Assembly: GCA_035405785.1 (NCBI GenBank)
Contig: DAONJS010000001.1
Coordinates: forward strand, 124,001 to 188,000
DNA length: 64,000 bases
Direction of reading: 5' to 3'
Origin: BPGX01 sp035405785
Lineage (GTDB): Bacteria > Bacteroidota > Bacteroidia > B-17B0 > Aurantibacillaceae
Part shown: positions 18,244 to 27,024 of the stretch, one piece after another
How positions within the stretch are numbered: the stretch's first letter is position 1
Layout of the letters: every line of letters begins with the position of its first letter
Notes under the pieces: model-generated
Database searches by the model: none
Seen by the model: only the letters and a program-made list of their open reading frames with translations
Told to the model about the DNA's origin: nothing
Position numbers and translations under genes: made by a program

Positions 18244-18888
18244 ATGAAGTATGTTGTTTCAGTTATTTCACTGCTTCTATTGGTTCAATGCAATTCATCT
18301 CACACTCCAAATGAAGTAGAATCAACTACTAAATTAGCAAAAGAAGATTCTACTTTTTATGCATCAGAAGGCACAAAGTTAGCCAAGATGATGTATGCTG
18401 GCTTACTTACTCAATTAAACAAAGCACTTGATGAATTAGGACCATACGAAGCAGTGAAATACTGTAATATTCATGCGATTCCAATTACAGATTCATTATC
18501 ACAATATTATGGTATTAAAGCCAAAAGAACTTCATTGAAAATAAGAAATCCTAAAAATGAACCTGATTCTTTAGAACAAAAAGTTCTTGAAATGTATCAG
18601 AAAACTCAAGCTAAAACACCTACTATTATTAAAAAAGAAAATACCATTCATTTTTTTACCCCAATTTACATCGCTCAAATTTGCTTGACTTGCCATGGAA
18701 ATCCAAATACTGATATTCCTGATGTTACAATGATTGCATTAAATGAATATTATCCTGATGATAAAGCAAAAAATTACGAATTGTATGATATAAGAGGTGT
18801 TTGGCATATTCAATTTCCTGAAAATTATAAATCTAAATTATCAGAGATCAAACCAAATAATCAAACAACTAAAATCAATAACAACTAA
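18244..18888 (+). CDS. DUF3365 (Tll0287-like) haem-binding lipoprotein
   Basis: 214-aa exported protein. Residues 1-16 are hydrophobic and end LLLVQC, a possible lipobox although Gln before Cys is unusual. The body matches the DUF3365/Tll0287 fold, with YCNIHAIPITDS near 73 and a c-type haem site CLTCHG (Cys147, Cys150, His151). It is likely periplasmic and may carry electrons or sense redox state. Together with a periplasmic rhodanese and a thioredoxin, it suggests a redox step linked to sulfur oxidation. No cytochrome biogenesis genes are present in the window. Confidence 0.82.
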   Translation: MKYVVSVISLLLLVQCNSSHTPNEVESTTKLAKEDSTFYASEGTKLAKMMYAGLLTQLNKALDELGPYEAVKYCNIHAIPITDSLSQYYGIKAKRTSLKIRNPKNEPDSLEQKVLEMYQKTQAKTPTIIKKENTIHFFTPIYIAQICLTCHGNPNTDIPDVTMIALNEYYPDDKAKNYELYDIRGVWHIQFPENYKSKLSEIKPNNQTTKINNN

Positions 18889-18899
18889 AACTTACAATT

Positions 18900-19217
18900 A
18901 TGACTGAATCAACAAACTTTCATCAATTAATCAATGGAGAAACGCCTGTATTAGTAGATTTTTCTGCTGAATGGTGTGGACCTTGTAAAATGATGGCTCC
19001 TATTCTAAAAGAAGTTGCTCAAAAAATGGGCGATAAGGTAAAGGTTATCAAAGTAGATGTAGATAAAAATCCTTTAACTGCGTCTTATTACAATATTCAA
19101 GGAGTACCAACGCTTATTTTATTTAAAAGTGGTATCATTTTGTGGAGACAATCTGGTGTTGTCCCCGCCCAATATCTTATTCAAGTTATTGAATCAAAAT
19201 TAGCAGAAAAGGTTTAA
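18900..19217 (+). CDS. trxA: Thioredoxin
   Basis: 105-aa thioredoxin with the active site EWCGPCKM (Cys26, Cys29) and the cis-Pro loop GVPTLILF near residue 75. No signal peptide, so cytosolic. It is the last gene of the sulfur island, 11 bases after the haem lipoprotein, and could recycle protein persulfides or rhodanese intermediates. A strong terminator follows. Confidence 0.92.
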   Translation: MTESTNFHQLINGETPVLVDFSAEWCGPCKMMAPILKEVAQKMGDKVKVIKVDVDKNPLTASYYNIQGVPTLILFKSGIILWRQSGVVPAQYLIQVIESKLAEKV

Positions 19218-19233
19218 AATTTAATAATAATAT

Positions 19234-19248
19234 CTGTTTTTAAAACAG
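19234..19248. terminator. Small hairpin after thioredoxin
   Basis: CTGTTTT and AAAACAG form a 7-bp inverted repeat with a single-base centre, just before the larger terminator. It may contribute to termination. Confidence 0.4.
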
Positions 19249-19249
19249 T

Positions 19250-19318
19250 TTGGGATTATCTGAAAATCAGAAAGGTTTAATATCCTTTAGTTCTTTTTCA
19301 GATAATCCCAATTTTTTT
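19250..19318. terminator. Bidirectional rho-independent terminator
   Basis: TTGGGATTATCTGAAAA (19250-19266) pairs perfectly with 19295-19311. An inner AAAGG/CCTTT stem lies in the loop, and a T run follows at 19312-19318. On the other strand the flank is less T-rich, but the stem could still end the convergent transcript of the metalloprotease gene. Confidence 0.8.
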
Positions 19319-22300
19319 ATTTCTTAATAATTACCTTTTTGTTTAAGACACTTTCATTAGATGTAATTCGTATAAAGTAAACACCTTCATCTAAATTATG
19401 TGTATTTAATTTGATGCTGTTAGAAATTACTTTTTCTGTAATAATTAATTTTCCAATGGCATCATACATTTCTATTTTGCTCATCGGATTAACGCCATCA
19501 ATGTAAATAAATTCATTTGCTGGATTTGGATAAATTTGAATTTGGTTACTTACTGAAATACCTGAAATGGCTGTGATAACTTGACATGCACTTGTATCAG
19601 AGCATGAACCTACTGTTATGATAACAGCATAAGATCCATTACTTGGTGCAACATAGGAGATATTCGTAGCGCCAGCAATTGGAGCATAAGCATTATTACA
19701 ATCAACCCATTGATATGAAGCTCCTGTTTGAAGTGCAGTAAGAGTTCCACCACTTATTGTTACTGATGTATTAATTGGTGCTGGTTGTGATATATTTAAG
19801 GTTTTAGTGATAGAGCAATTATTAGCATCTTTTACAGTAACGGTATAATTACCAGCAGTTAAACCAGAAGCGGTAGCAGCATTGCCACCAGTAGGAGCCC
19901 AAGTATAAGAGTAGGCAGGTGTTCCACCACTTACTGAAACGGTAGCACTTCCGTTATTACCGCCATTGCAAGAAACATTAGTTTGATTAACAGTAACGCT
20001 TAAAGCGGATGGTTGAGTGATAGATAAAGTTTTAGTAGTAGAGCAGTTGTTAGCATCTTTTATTGTAACGGTGTAATTACCAGCAGTTAAACCCGAAGCG
20101 GCAGCAGCATTACCGCCAGTAGGAGCCCAAGTATAGGAGTAAGAAGGAGTTCCTCCACTTACTGTAACAGTAGCACTTCCGTTGTTACCACCATTGCAAG
20201 AAACATTGTTTTGATTAACAGTAACGCTTAAAGCGGATGGTTGAGTGATGGATAAAGTTTTGGTAGTTGAGCAGTTATTAGCATCTTTAATAGTAACGGT
20301 GTAATTACCAGCAGTTAAACCAGAAGCGGTAGCAGCATTGCCACCAGTAGGAGCCCAAGTATAAGAGTAAGCAGGCGTTCCGCCACTTACTGAAACGGTA
20401 GCACTTCCGTTATTACCACCATTGCAAGAAACATTAGTTTGATTTACAGTAACACTCAAAGCAGGAGGTTGAGTGATAGATAAAGTTTTAGTAGTTGAGC
20501 AGTTATTAGCATCTTTAATAGTAACGGTGTAATTACCAGCAGTTAAACCAGAAGCGGTAGCAGCATTGCCACCAGTAGGAGCCCAAGTATAAGAGTAAGC
20601 AGGCGTTCCGCCACTTACTGAAACGGTAGCACTTCCGTTATTACCACCATTGCAAGAAACATTAGTTTGATTAGCAGTAACGCTTAAAGCAGGAGGTTGA
20701 GTGATGGATAATGTTTTAGTAGTAGAGCAGTTATTAGCATCTTTAATAGTAACGGTATAATTACCAGCAGTTAGACCAGAAGCGGTAGCAGCATTGCCGC
20801 CAGTAGGAGCCCAAGTATAAGAGTAAGCAGGTGTTCCGCCACTTACAGTAACAGTAGCACTTCCGTTATTACCACCATTGCAAGAAACATTGGTTTGATT
20901 AGCAGTAACGCTCAAAGCAGGAGGTTGAGTGATGGATAATGTTTTAGTAGTAGAGCAGTTATTAGCATCTTTAATAGTAACGGTATAATTACCAGCAGTT
21001 AGACCAGAAGCGGTAGCAGCATAGCCGCCAGTAGGAGCCCAAGTATAAGAGTAAGATGGAGTTCCACCACTTACTGAAACGGTAGCACTTCCGTTATTAC
21101 CACCATTGCAAGAAACATTAGTTTGATTTACAGTAACACTCAAAGCAGGAGGTTGAGTGATGGATAAAGTTTTAGTAGTAGAGCAGTTATTAGCATCTTT
21201 TATTGTAACGGTGTAATTACCAGCAGTTAAACCAGAAGCAGTAGCAGCATTGCCGCCAGTAGGAGCCCAAGTATAAGAGTAAGATGGTGTTCCGCCACTT
21301 ACAGTAACAGTAGCACTTCCATTGCTACCACCATTGCATGTTACACTTGTTTGATTGGAAGTTACAGATAATTGAGTAATGCTAATTGTTTGAGACGCAG
21401 TACCAACAGTTCCATTGCTGGCAGTAAGTGTAATAGTATAAGTACCTCCATTTGCAAATGTAATGGATGGGTTTGTTGCATTTTGATTTGGATTATATGT
21501 AACTCCCGCAGTTGGTGTTACAACCCATGTATAAGTAGGAGTAGGAGAACCAGTGGTATTATTAGTCATTGTAACGGCTACACCAGCACAAGCAGAAGAA
21601 GGAGCAGTAAATGAAACATTAAGTGTAGCAGCAGAAGTAGAGCATAATCCATGGGTGCCTAAAAATTTTCTGTAAGGAGAGTTAGCCATTGCTGTTTGAA
21701 TACGAGTGGTTTGGTCTACAGTGAACATATACATACAAGGATCGTCGGTATAGTCCATAAAATTCATAAACATTTCGCCATTAGGTGAATTTCCAGCGCA
21801 TGTTCCTGAATGAAAAGGATAAGTAGGACAACCGTAATTGGCTGTTTGAGCAGGTGGCGTATCATTACAATAATCAGTAGCACAAGTTCCATCACCCCAA
21901 ATATGTCTTAACCCTAACCAGTGACCGATTTCATGGGTACAGGTTCTTCCATATTTATAAGTTGGGTCATAAGTTCCGCTTGGATAAATGTTGATAGAAC
22001 CAAATGCTTTAGCCCAGCACCAAAAACCATCAGTTGTGGAAGTTCCAGTACTACCGGGTATTCCAGTTAAGCCACTTAGATAAGGAAAGGTAGCATATCC
22101 TAAAAGACCTACAGAAGCGTTTTCATCTGTAACCCATATATTTAAGTATTTACTTACATTCCAGATAGTATTTTTTTTGATGTAACCATCAATAAATCCT
22201 TGAAATTTAGAAGGAGTGTTATATGCAGCAGCAGCAGGGTTTTTTGAAGTAAATGTTCCCGTTAAAGCAGGAAGTGAATTGTAATTAACTCTATCTATGC

Positions 22301-22814
22301 CAGGTTCAGGTAAGATATTTCCAAGGGTATCTTTTGTGGCTAAACAAAACTGGATACCGGTATTTGCAATTTTAACACGGCCATTTCCATCTTTATTTGC
22401 TGCAGGTAAAGAAGCGGCATAATTTACAAAAGCATTAGATGGATAAGTAGATGTATTGTATCCAATGCCAGCAAAATCTTCATTTAATACTTGTATTTGA
22501 GAAACTAATTGCCCATTTGCTAAATTAGGGTATGTGCCTACTGCTTGTCCTCCGTGAATAACATGGATAATAACTGGAATAGTATAATTGGCTTGAATTT
22601 GATTATTGCCATTTACTTTACCAGTGATGTTATCTATTAGTTCAGGATGCTGTTGAACATATTGCTGAATGAGTTGCTGGAAGTGATTTTCCCATTGCTG
22701 ATCTGGAACAGGAGTACCACATCCTCTGTTTGGAAATTGTGGATTTTGTGAGAAAGTAGAATTTGTAATTAACATTGAAGTGATTGCAGACACAATAATT
22801 TTTGTGAATTTCAT
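19317..22814 (-). CDS. Secreted M43 metalloprotease with SprB repeats and T9SS domain
   Basis: 1165-aa exported protein. Signal peptide at 1-23 (ending STFSQ). A pappalysin (M43) protease domain contains HEIGHWLGLRHIW near residue 293, with three zinc His and catalytic Glu, and a Met-turn MNFMDYTDDPCMYMF. A PKD-like domain follows (about 395-475), then seven 76-residue SprB-type repeats (about 480-1010, each with CNGGNNGSATV and YTVTIKDANNCSTTKTL), an Ig-like stretch, and a C-terminal type IX sorting domain (IYPNPANEFIYIDG to KKVIIKK). It is probably a surface or secreted peptidase. The repeats are nearly identical at the DNA level. Confidence 0.93.
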   Translation of the reverse strand: MKFTKIIVSAITSMLITNSTFSQNPQFPNRGCGTPVPDQQWENHFQQLIQQYVQQHPELIDNITGKVNGNNQIQANYTIPVIIHVIHGGQAVGTYPNLANGQLVSQIQVLNEDFAGIGYNTSTYPSNAFVNYAASLPAANKDGNGRVKIANTGIQFCLATKDTLGNILPEPGIDRVNYNSLPALTGTFTSKNPAAAAYNTPSKFQGFIDGYIKKNTIWNVSKYLNIWVTDENASVGLLGYATFPYLSGLTGIPGSTGTSTTDGFWCWAKAFGSINIYPSGTYDPTYKYGRTCTHEIGHWLGLRHIWGDGTCATDYCNDTPPAQTANYGCPTYPFHSGTCAGNSPNGEMFMNFMDYTDDPCMYMFTVDQTTRIQTAMANSPYRKFLGTHGLCSTSAATLNVSFTAPSSACAGVAVTMTNNTTGSPTPTYTWVVTPTAGVTYNPNQNATNPSITFANGGTYTITLTASNGTVGTASQTISITQLSVTSNQTSVTCNGGSNGSATVTVSGGTPSYSYTWAPTGGNAATASGLTAGNYTVTIKDANNCSTTKTLSITQPPALSVTVNQTNVSCNGGNNGSATVSVSGGTPSYSYTWAPTGGYAATASGLTAGNYTVTIKDANNCSTTKTLSITQPPALSVTANQTNVSCNGGNNGSATVTVSGGTPAYSYTWAPTGGNAATASGLTAGNYTVTIKDANNCSTTKTLSITQPPALSVTANQTNVSCNGGNNGSATVSVSGGTPAYSYTWAPTGGNAATASGLTAGNYTVTIKDANNCSTTKTLSITQPPALSVTVNQTNVSCNGGNNGSATVSVSGGTPAYSYTWAPTGGNAATASGLTAGNYTVTIKDANNCSTTKTLSITQPSALSVTVNQNNVSCNGGNNGSATVTVSGGTPSYSYTWAPTGGNAAAASGLTAGNYTVTIKDANNCSTTKTLSITQPSALSVTVNQTNVSCNGGNNGSATVSVSGGTPAYSYTWAPTGGNAATASGLTAGNYTVTVKDANNCSITKTLNISQPAPINTSVTISGGTLTALQTGASYQWVDCNNAYAPIAGATNISYVAPSNGSYAVIITVGSCSDTSACQVITAISGISVSNQIQIYPNPANEFIYIDGVNPMSKIEMYDAIGKLIITEKVISNSIKLNTHNLDEGVYFIRITSNESVLNKKVIIKK
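19790..21375 (-). repeat. Seven tandem 228-bp repeats (SprB-type coding repeats)
   Basis: Seven in-frame copies of a 76-codon unit. The middle copies are almost identical at the nucleotide level, differing in a few codons (for example YAATAS or NAAAAS for NAATAS). The outermost copies are the most diverged. The pattern fits copy-number change by recombination. Confidence 0.9.
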
Positions 22815-22834
22815 AAGTAGTAATTTTATGCCCG

Positions 22835-22842
22835 CAAAATTA
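22835..22842 (-). promoter_or_regulatory. Promoter -7 box of the metalloprotease gene
   Basis: Minus strand TAATTTTG matches TAnnTTTG, 20 bases before the ATG. Confidence 0.55.
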
Positions 22843-22955
22843 AAGGCATTTTAGACAAAAAACTTCTTTTTCATCAAAATATATTGCCGGTTATAAATAA
22901 ATTTAGCCGCTTATCATTTTTAAGAAATAGAATTACTTTTCAGTTATGTATATTC

Positions 22956-23038
22956 TTCACGCAAAGAACCTAAAGTATTTCGCAAAGGTCGCAAAGGTAC
23001 GTGCTTTGCGTTCTTATTCTTTGCGAACTCTGCGTGAA
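22956..23038. repeat. Hairpin repeat built of CGCAAAG units
   Basis: TTCACGCA (22956-22963) pairs with TGCGTGAA (23031-23038), with inner copies of CGCAAAG and CTTTGCG. It is related to the CTTTGCGTCT family elsewhere in the window. It fills most of the 334-bp gap between the metalloprotease and the AAA+ gene; I see no gene there. Confidence 0.6.
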
Positions 23039-23148
23039 ATTTGTCTTTTTAATCGTTTTTAATTACCAGAATAGTAACTAAAACAGGATTTTAGAAAATA
23101 ATTTATGGGTAAATAAAATAGCACTAAAATTTAATCTCAAAATTCAAC

Positions 23149-24882
23149 TCACAAAAAATCTTTTACATCCCATTCTTCTTCTTCACAAAATTTTTCTACA
23201 ATAAAATAATTTGGATCTTGGCCATTTGTTATTTTGTAGATTAAACATTTTTTTTGAATGTTTGCAATTTGTCCACCTGAAAATTCAAATTTACTTGCTA
23301 ATTCCATACAATCTTCTTCTGAAAGGAATGGTAATTTATCTTTCCAAATTTTTGACCTGATTCTTTCAGATGGCTTTTCAAATTCTACTTTGAATAAAAA
23401 TCTTCTTTCAAAAGCAGGGTCAATGTTTTTAATGATATTTGTAGAGGCTAATAATATACCTTCAAAATTTTCAAGATGTTCTAGTATTACATTTTGAATA
23501 ATATTTTCTACTCTTGATGTAGAAAATTCCATAGTTGTTCTTTTGCCAAGTATAGCATCCATTTCATTGAATAATAAAATAGGTGTTTTTTCTGATGATT
23601 GTGCTAATCTTTTATATTGTTCAAAAATCTTTTGAATATTTTTTTCTGTTTCACCATAATACATTGATCTTACACTACTTATTTCTATGTGAAAAATATC
23701 TCTTTTAGTATGATATGCTAACTGTTTGCACACTTCTGTTTTTCCAGTTCCAGGATAACCATATAGCAATACTGATATTCCGGATGGCATTCCATTTTCT
23801 TTTAATCGTGTTTGAATTTCTTTGATGGATTCATCAGAAAAAATTTCAAATAATCTTTCAATTTGTTCTTTTGTATTTTTATTGAAATACAATTGAATTG
23901 GTTTAATATCTTTATGTTGAATGACATTTGTGTGAGATACCTTGCTTTGCTTGTTTTTTACATCTTCTGAAAGAATCTTGAACTCAATAAGAGTATTAAT
24001 AGATTTTTCAGTAAGTTTGAATTTGCCAATATCTATTTTGAAAGGATTGTTTACTTCATGTTCTTCAATAAGATTTAGTTCTATCAATTGATTAGATTTA
24101 TCATTGAGTTTTTTAATGTATTTTATTTTATCTGATCTTTTCAATTTTAATTTATCTAAAGCATCCAGAACATCTGAATAAGGGCAACCTAAAATATATT
24201 CCCATACAATAAACAAATAGATATAAGCATTAACAAGATTCAAGTTTTGATGAACATATTTAATAAAAGGAATATGAGTGTGATTTTTTATCAATGTGTC
24301 AAATTCATTTTTTATCATTTCTTCTTCATCTTCATCATAATAATTTCTTCTGTTTCTAAAGTTCAAAAGTTTTATTCTTATTCTATCAGTATCCACTTCA
24401 CCAAAAATGTATTCTAACAAATCATGTATATCATCAAATTTTTTAATAGGTTCATTTAAGTTATTAATATCAATGTCTTGTCCATTTTTTGCGGCATTTA
24501 AAATGTTTTCATTTAAGACATAATGATGTTTGGAACTATAATCTATCTCTTTGATTTTGAAAAGGTATCTTCTATTCAAAAGATTGTTCATAGCAGAAGA
24601 GTAATTTAATATCTCCACCGCTTTAATTGGATTAACGAAATTTTTAATATCTTTTTCTGTAACAAAATCTTCATTTTCTATCGTTTTGATAACCATATAA
24701 CTCATTATTATACATTCTTCAATGCTTTCAGTTTGAAGAAATCTTTGAGCAATTTTAAGTTCCTCATTTAATTTTTGCGGCACATTTTTAATTATGTCTG
24801 CATTTTTGTGGCATTCTCTTGCTTCATCAAATATCTTAGCAAATGCAGTAATGATTGGGTTTTGCAAGTTAATTGTTTCCAT
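23149..24882 (-). CDS. AAA+ family ATPase
   Basis: 577-aa soluble protein. The N-terminal about 330 residues are helical and winged-helix-like, with no recognised domain. The C-terminal AAA+ module has Walker A GYPGTGKT near 373-380, a Walker B variant ILLFNEMDA near 433-441 (Asn where Asp is usual before Glu), sensor 1 ASTN and arginine finger FERRF. This layout is common in Bacteroidota AAA proteins of unknown role, probably unfoldase or remodelling ATPases. No adjacent substrate or protease gene identifies a partner; the PIN gene upstream is separated by 656 bases of repeats. Confidence 0.85.
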   Translation of the reverse strand: METINLQNPIITAFAKIFDEARECHKNADIIKNVPQKLNEELKIAQRFLQTESIEECIIMSYMVIKTIENEDFVTEKDIKNFVNPIKAVEILNYSSAMNNLLNRRYLFKIKEIDYSSKHHYVLNENILNAAKNGQDIDINNLNEPIKKFDDIHDLLEYIFGEVDTDRIRIKLLNFRNRRNYYDEDEEEMIKNEFDTLIKNHTHIPFIKYVHQNLNLVNAYIYLFIVWEYILGCPYSDVLDALDKLKLKRSDKIKYIKKLNDKSNQLIELNLIEEHEVNNPFKIDIGKFKLTEKSINTLIEFKILSEDVKNKQSKVSHTNVIQHKDIKPIQLYFNKNTKEQIERLFEIFSDESIKEIQTRLKENGMPSGISVLLYGYPGTGKTEVCKQLAYHTKRDIFHIEISSVRSMYYGETEKNIQKIFEQYKRLAQSSEKTPILLFNEMDAILGKRTTMEFSTSRVENIIQNVILEHLENFEGILLASTNIIKNIDPAFERRFLFKVEFEKPSERIRSKIWKDKLPFLSEEDCMELASKFEFSGGQIANIQKKCLIYKITNGQDPNYFIVEKFCEEEEWDVKDFL

Positions 24883-24965
24883 ATATTTATGTTTTTTAGG
24901 TTTTACATCTTAATTAAAGAAACACATCTTTTTTGAATTTTATCAATTGATTGAAAAATTTTTTA

Positions 24966-24973
24966 CAAAGATA
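24966..24973 (-). promoter_or_regulatory. Promoter -7 box of the AAA+ gene
   Basis: Minus strand TATCTTTG, an exact TAnnTTTG match, about 84 bases before the ATG. Confidence 0.45.
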
Positions 24974-25124
24974 AAATTTTAATGCGACAAAGTATGTCGT
25001 TGTGGAAAAATTTTTTACAAAAAGTGTTAAAGTAAAAATTGTATGAGGAATGAGGAGTGCTACGAAGCCGGTGCGGAGCGAACTCTTATCTCTTATCTGA
25101 CCGACCTAAGCATGTGAAAAAGTT

Positions 25125-25256
25125 CGTCATTGTCCCGACGAAAAATGTTCGGGATGCTGACCTCTAGGGTCAGCACGATGGCGTTAGCCCGAAGCAATCT
25201 CGTAATTGTTATGTGGGAATACTTTTGAGATTACTTCGCTTCGCTCGAAATGATGG
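25125..25256. repeat. Hairpin repeat CGTCATTG...CGAAATGATGG with nested hairpins
   Basis: Diverged copy of the family seen at 53874 and 56712: CGTCATTG at the left, CCGAAGCAATCTC and GAGATTACTTCGCTTCGC within, CGAAATGATGG at the right. Two extra hairpins sit inside its left half: TCCCGA/TCGGGA and GCTGACC/GGTCAGC. This looks like one repeat inserted in another. Confidence 0.6.
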
Positions 25257-25397
25257 TAAAACTATAATTCAAAATTATTGAAAATCTTTGCGTGATTAGC
25301 GAGGAATGTATCTTTTATTATATTGAATGACTAAATGGTAACTAATTTTTTATACTTTATGATCTTTTTTTAGTTGATTTTTTTTATACGCTTACCT

Positions 25398-25532
25398 CTG
25401 TAACGTTTTGCGGCTATCCGAAGGTGGCGATTTCGGAGCACTTCACTGTTAACCAAGCACAAACTTTGATAGAAGCACAAAGCTTGATTTAACCACTGAA
25501 CTGCTACTTTTGGGTAGGTGCTGTTATGCACT
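25398..25532 (-). repeat. Large imperfect palindrome downstream of the PIN gene (cassette-end-like)
   Basis: Read from the PIN gene, it begins GTGCATAAC right after the stop codon and ends AAAACGTTAC about 130 bases later. Internal arms 25442-25458 and 25482-25500 pair with a few bulges. The layout (short terminal core sites around a long imperfect hairpin) resembles an integron attC site, but no integrase is visible. A short open frame across it is probably not a gene. Confidence 0.45.
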
Positions 25533-25538
25533 GTTTTT

Positions 25539-26420
25539 CTATTCACTTTCAATATTTGGTTCGTCTTTTCCAAACTGAGTTTCTCTAAAATGTTTTAAAA
25601 TGTCTCTCAAAAGTTTCTGGTTATACAATTCGGACGATAATTTAATTACATTTTCTTCTTCATCTATCATTTCCTGAGTTACAGGAATTTCAACTAATTT
25701 GAATGCTTTTGATAATTTGTCCGTCAAGATTAATTTTCGTTGCTTACTAATTCTTTGTCTAAACTCTTGTTTTAACCAATCATTCAAATACGATTCATTT
25801 TCGTGAATTACTCCAAAATCTGTGTCACGAGTTACAATGATTATATGCTTCTTTGTCGTTTCGGCACACTTAATAATCCATTCCCAATTAATGGCATCTC
25901 CAATAGAATTGTCCCCACTTTTTCTAGGTGGATAACCGAGCATAAACCTTTTTAAGGCAAGTCGTCTAATTGTAAATCTTTGCTTGTTTTCTCTATTCAG
26001 ATTTATTGGTGAATTGTGAGAGAAGACTCTTTGTAAAATTTTATATACAGGGTCGTGCAGGTTTGGGTTTTTAAGAATTTTTTCAATTCTTTCCTTCAGT
26101 TTCTTTTGTTGGTCGTCTATGTCTTTTTTAGACTTTTTAATCATTTCAACAGCTTTAGCGTCTGAAATAATTGCTGGCACGGAAAGGTTTACGTTATTTA
26201 TTTTTTTGACTTCACCTATCGATTCAAGAATAGCTGATTGCCTATTTTTCTTATATTCCATTTCAACTTGACTTGTTGAAATTATAATGCCTTTATGCTT
26301 CTCAATTTCTTCAAGATATTTCATAGAAACGTCCGTTCTTCTAATTCGATAAAAGTCAAGAAGAATATTTGTATCTATGAAAATTAATGCGTCTATTTTC
26401 GTCTCTTGTTTTTTTGCCAT
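25539..26420 (-). CDS. PIN-domain protein (DUF4935 type)
   Basis: 293-aa soluble protein. The N-terminal ALIFIDTNILLDFYRI with acidic Asp16, and later IIIVTRDTDFGV, are the Asp-bearing strands of a PIN-like nuclease fold. The length and layout fit DUF4935. It is presumably an RNase or RNA-processing enzyme; target unknown, and no antitoxin gene is adjacent. It is bounded by inverted TGCATAAC and GTTATGCA, suggesting it arrived as a cassette. Codon use looks somewhat less AT-biased than the flanking AAA+ gene. Confidence 0.8.
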   Translation of the reverse strand: MAKKQETKIDALIFIDTNILLDFYRIRRTDVSMKYLEEIEKHKGIIISTSQVEMEYKKNRQSAILESIGEVKKINNVNLSVPAIISDAKAVEMIKKSKKDIDDQQKKLKERIEKILKNPNLHDPVYKILQRVFSHNSPINLNRENKQRFTIRRLALKRFMLGYPPRKSGDNSIGDAINWEWIIKCAETTKKHIIIVTRDTDFGVIHENESYLNDWLKQEFRQRISKQRKLILTDKLSKAFKLVEIPVTQEMIDEEENVIKLSSELYNQKLLRDILKHFRETQFGKDEPNIESE

Positions 26421-26438
26421 TGAGATTGTTTAAAATAA

Positions 26439-26446
26439 TGCATAAC
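26439..26446. repeat. Inverted core site upstream of the PIN gene
   Basis: TGCATAAC, 19 bases before the PIN ATG, is the exact inverse of GTTATGCA at 25523-25530 just after its stop. The two sites bracket the gene closely. Confidence 0.45.
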
Positions 26447-26545
26447 TAGTTTATACACGAATAAAACTTTCGCCAATCCGTCCAATTTGGGTGAATAAGC
26501 AATGTTATTTTTTTATGTTTTATTTCGTGTTTCATTTTGTGGACA

Positions 26546-26553
26546 CAAATATA
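26546..26553 (-). promoter_or_regulatory. Possible -7 box for the PIN gene
   Basis: Minus strand TATATTTG matches TAnnTTTG but lies about 126 bases before the ATG, outside the putative cassette boundary. Confidence 0.35.
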
Positions 26554-26630
26554 CATATTTTTTCAATTAAAAAAAAATTTTACTATTCAGATAGTTTAAA
26601 ATGATTATATCAATGGCACTTTAATTTCAT

Positions 26631-26805
26631 AAAAAAATTCCGCTACAATGCTTTTAGTCAGCAAAGCCATTGGAAGCTTGCGTTGGGGTCTCCCATTTCG
26701 AGCAAAGCGAAGGAATGGGGGCAAGTTCCAATGGCGGTCTGCCGAAGGCAGATTGCCTTCTAAAAGCAGATTTTTTGCTTACTTTTTTCTAAAAAAAGTG
26801 AGAAA
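26631..26805 (+). repeat. Long nested hairpin element A
   Basis: Begins AAAAAAATTCCGCT. Nested stems: 26649-26657 with 26760-26768 (9 bp, TGCTTTTAG), 26666-26681 with 26721-26735 (15 bp, one bulge), 26692-26697 with 26714-26719, and a separate hairpin TCTGCC/GGCAGA at 26738-26752. It ends with a 37-nt border (26769-26805) containing CTTACTTTTTT/AAAAAAGTGAG, identical to that of element B. No open frame of note. It fills the gap before rimK; I see no gene there. Confidence 0.7.
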
Positions 26806-27024
26806 GAAAATGTTATTAATCTAAAAAACATTCAGAAATCAGTTTGTTTTGGTATAATGATATTAAATCATTTCCATTCACTTTATTTATTAAACAACTT
26901 TATTTTTGTTTTAATAATAGAAAACATAATATGCGAAGGAGGTAACAAAAAAATATCCTGATTGAGTTTTTATGTTTGTGTGTTAATTGTTTTATTCCGT
27001 ATATTTATGGGGATTATTTAATGT

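Noticed and set aside
19790..21375. Regular repeats that could suggest a CRISPR array
   Set aside because: The units are 228 bp, in frame and coding for SprB-type domains, with no short repeat-spacer pattern; no cas genes are present.
25370..25573. 67-codon minus-strand frame after the PIN gene
   Set aside because: It lies almost wholly in the large palindrome and overlaps the PIN gene end; the peptide has no recognisable pattern, so the repeat explains the open frame.
23149..26420. AAA+ ATPase and PIN protein as a two-gene defence system
   Set aside because: They share a strand, but 656 bases of repeats, a separate promoter for the AAA+ gene and the cassette-like ends of the PIN gene argue against one operon.
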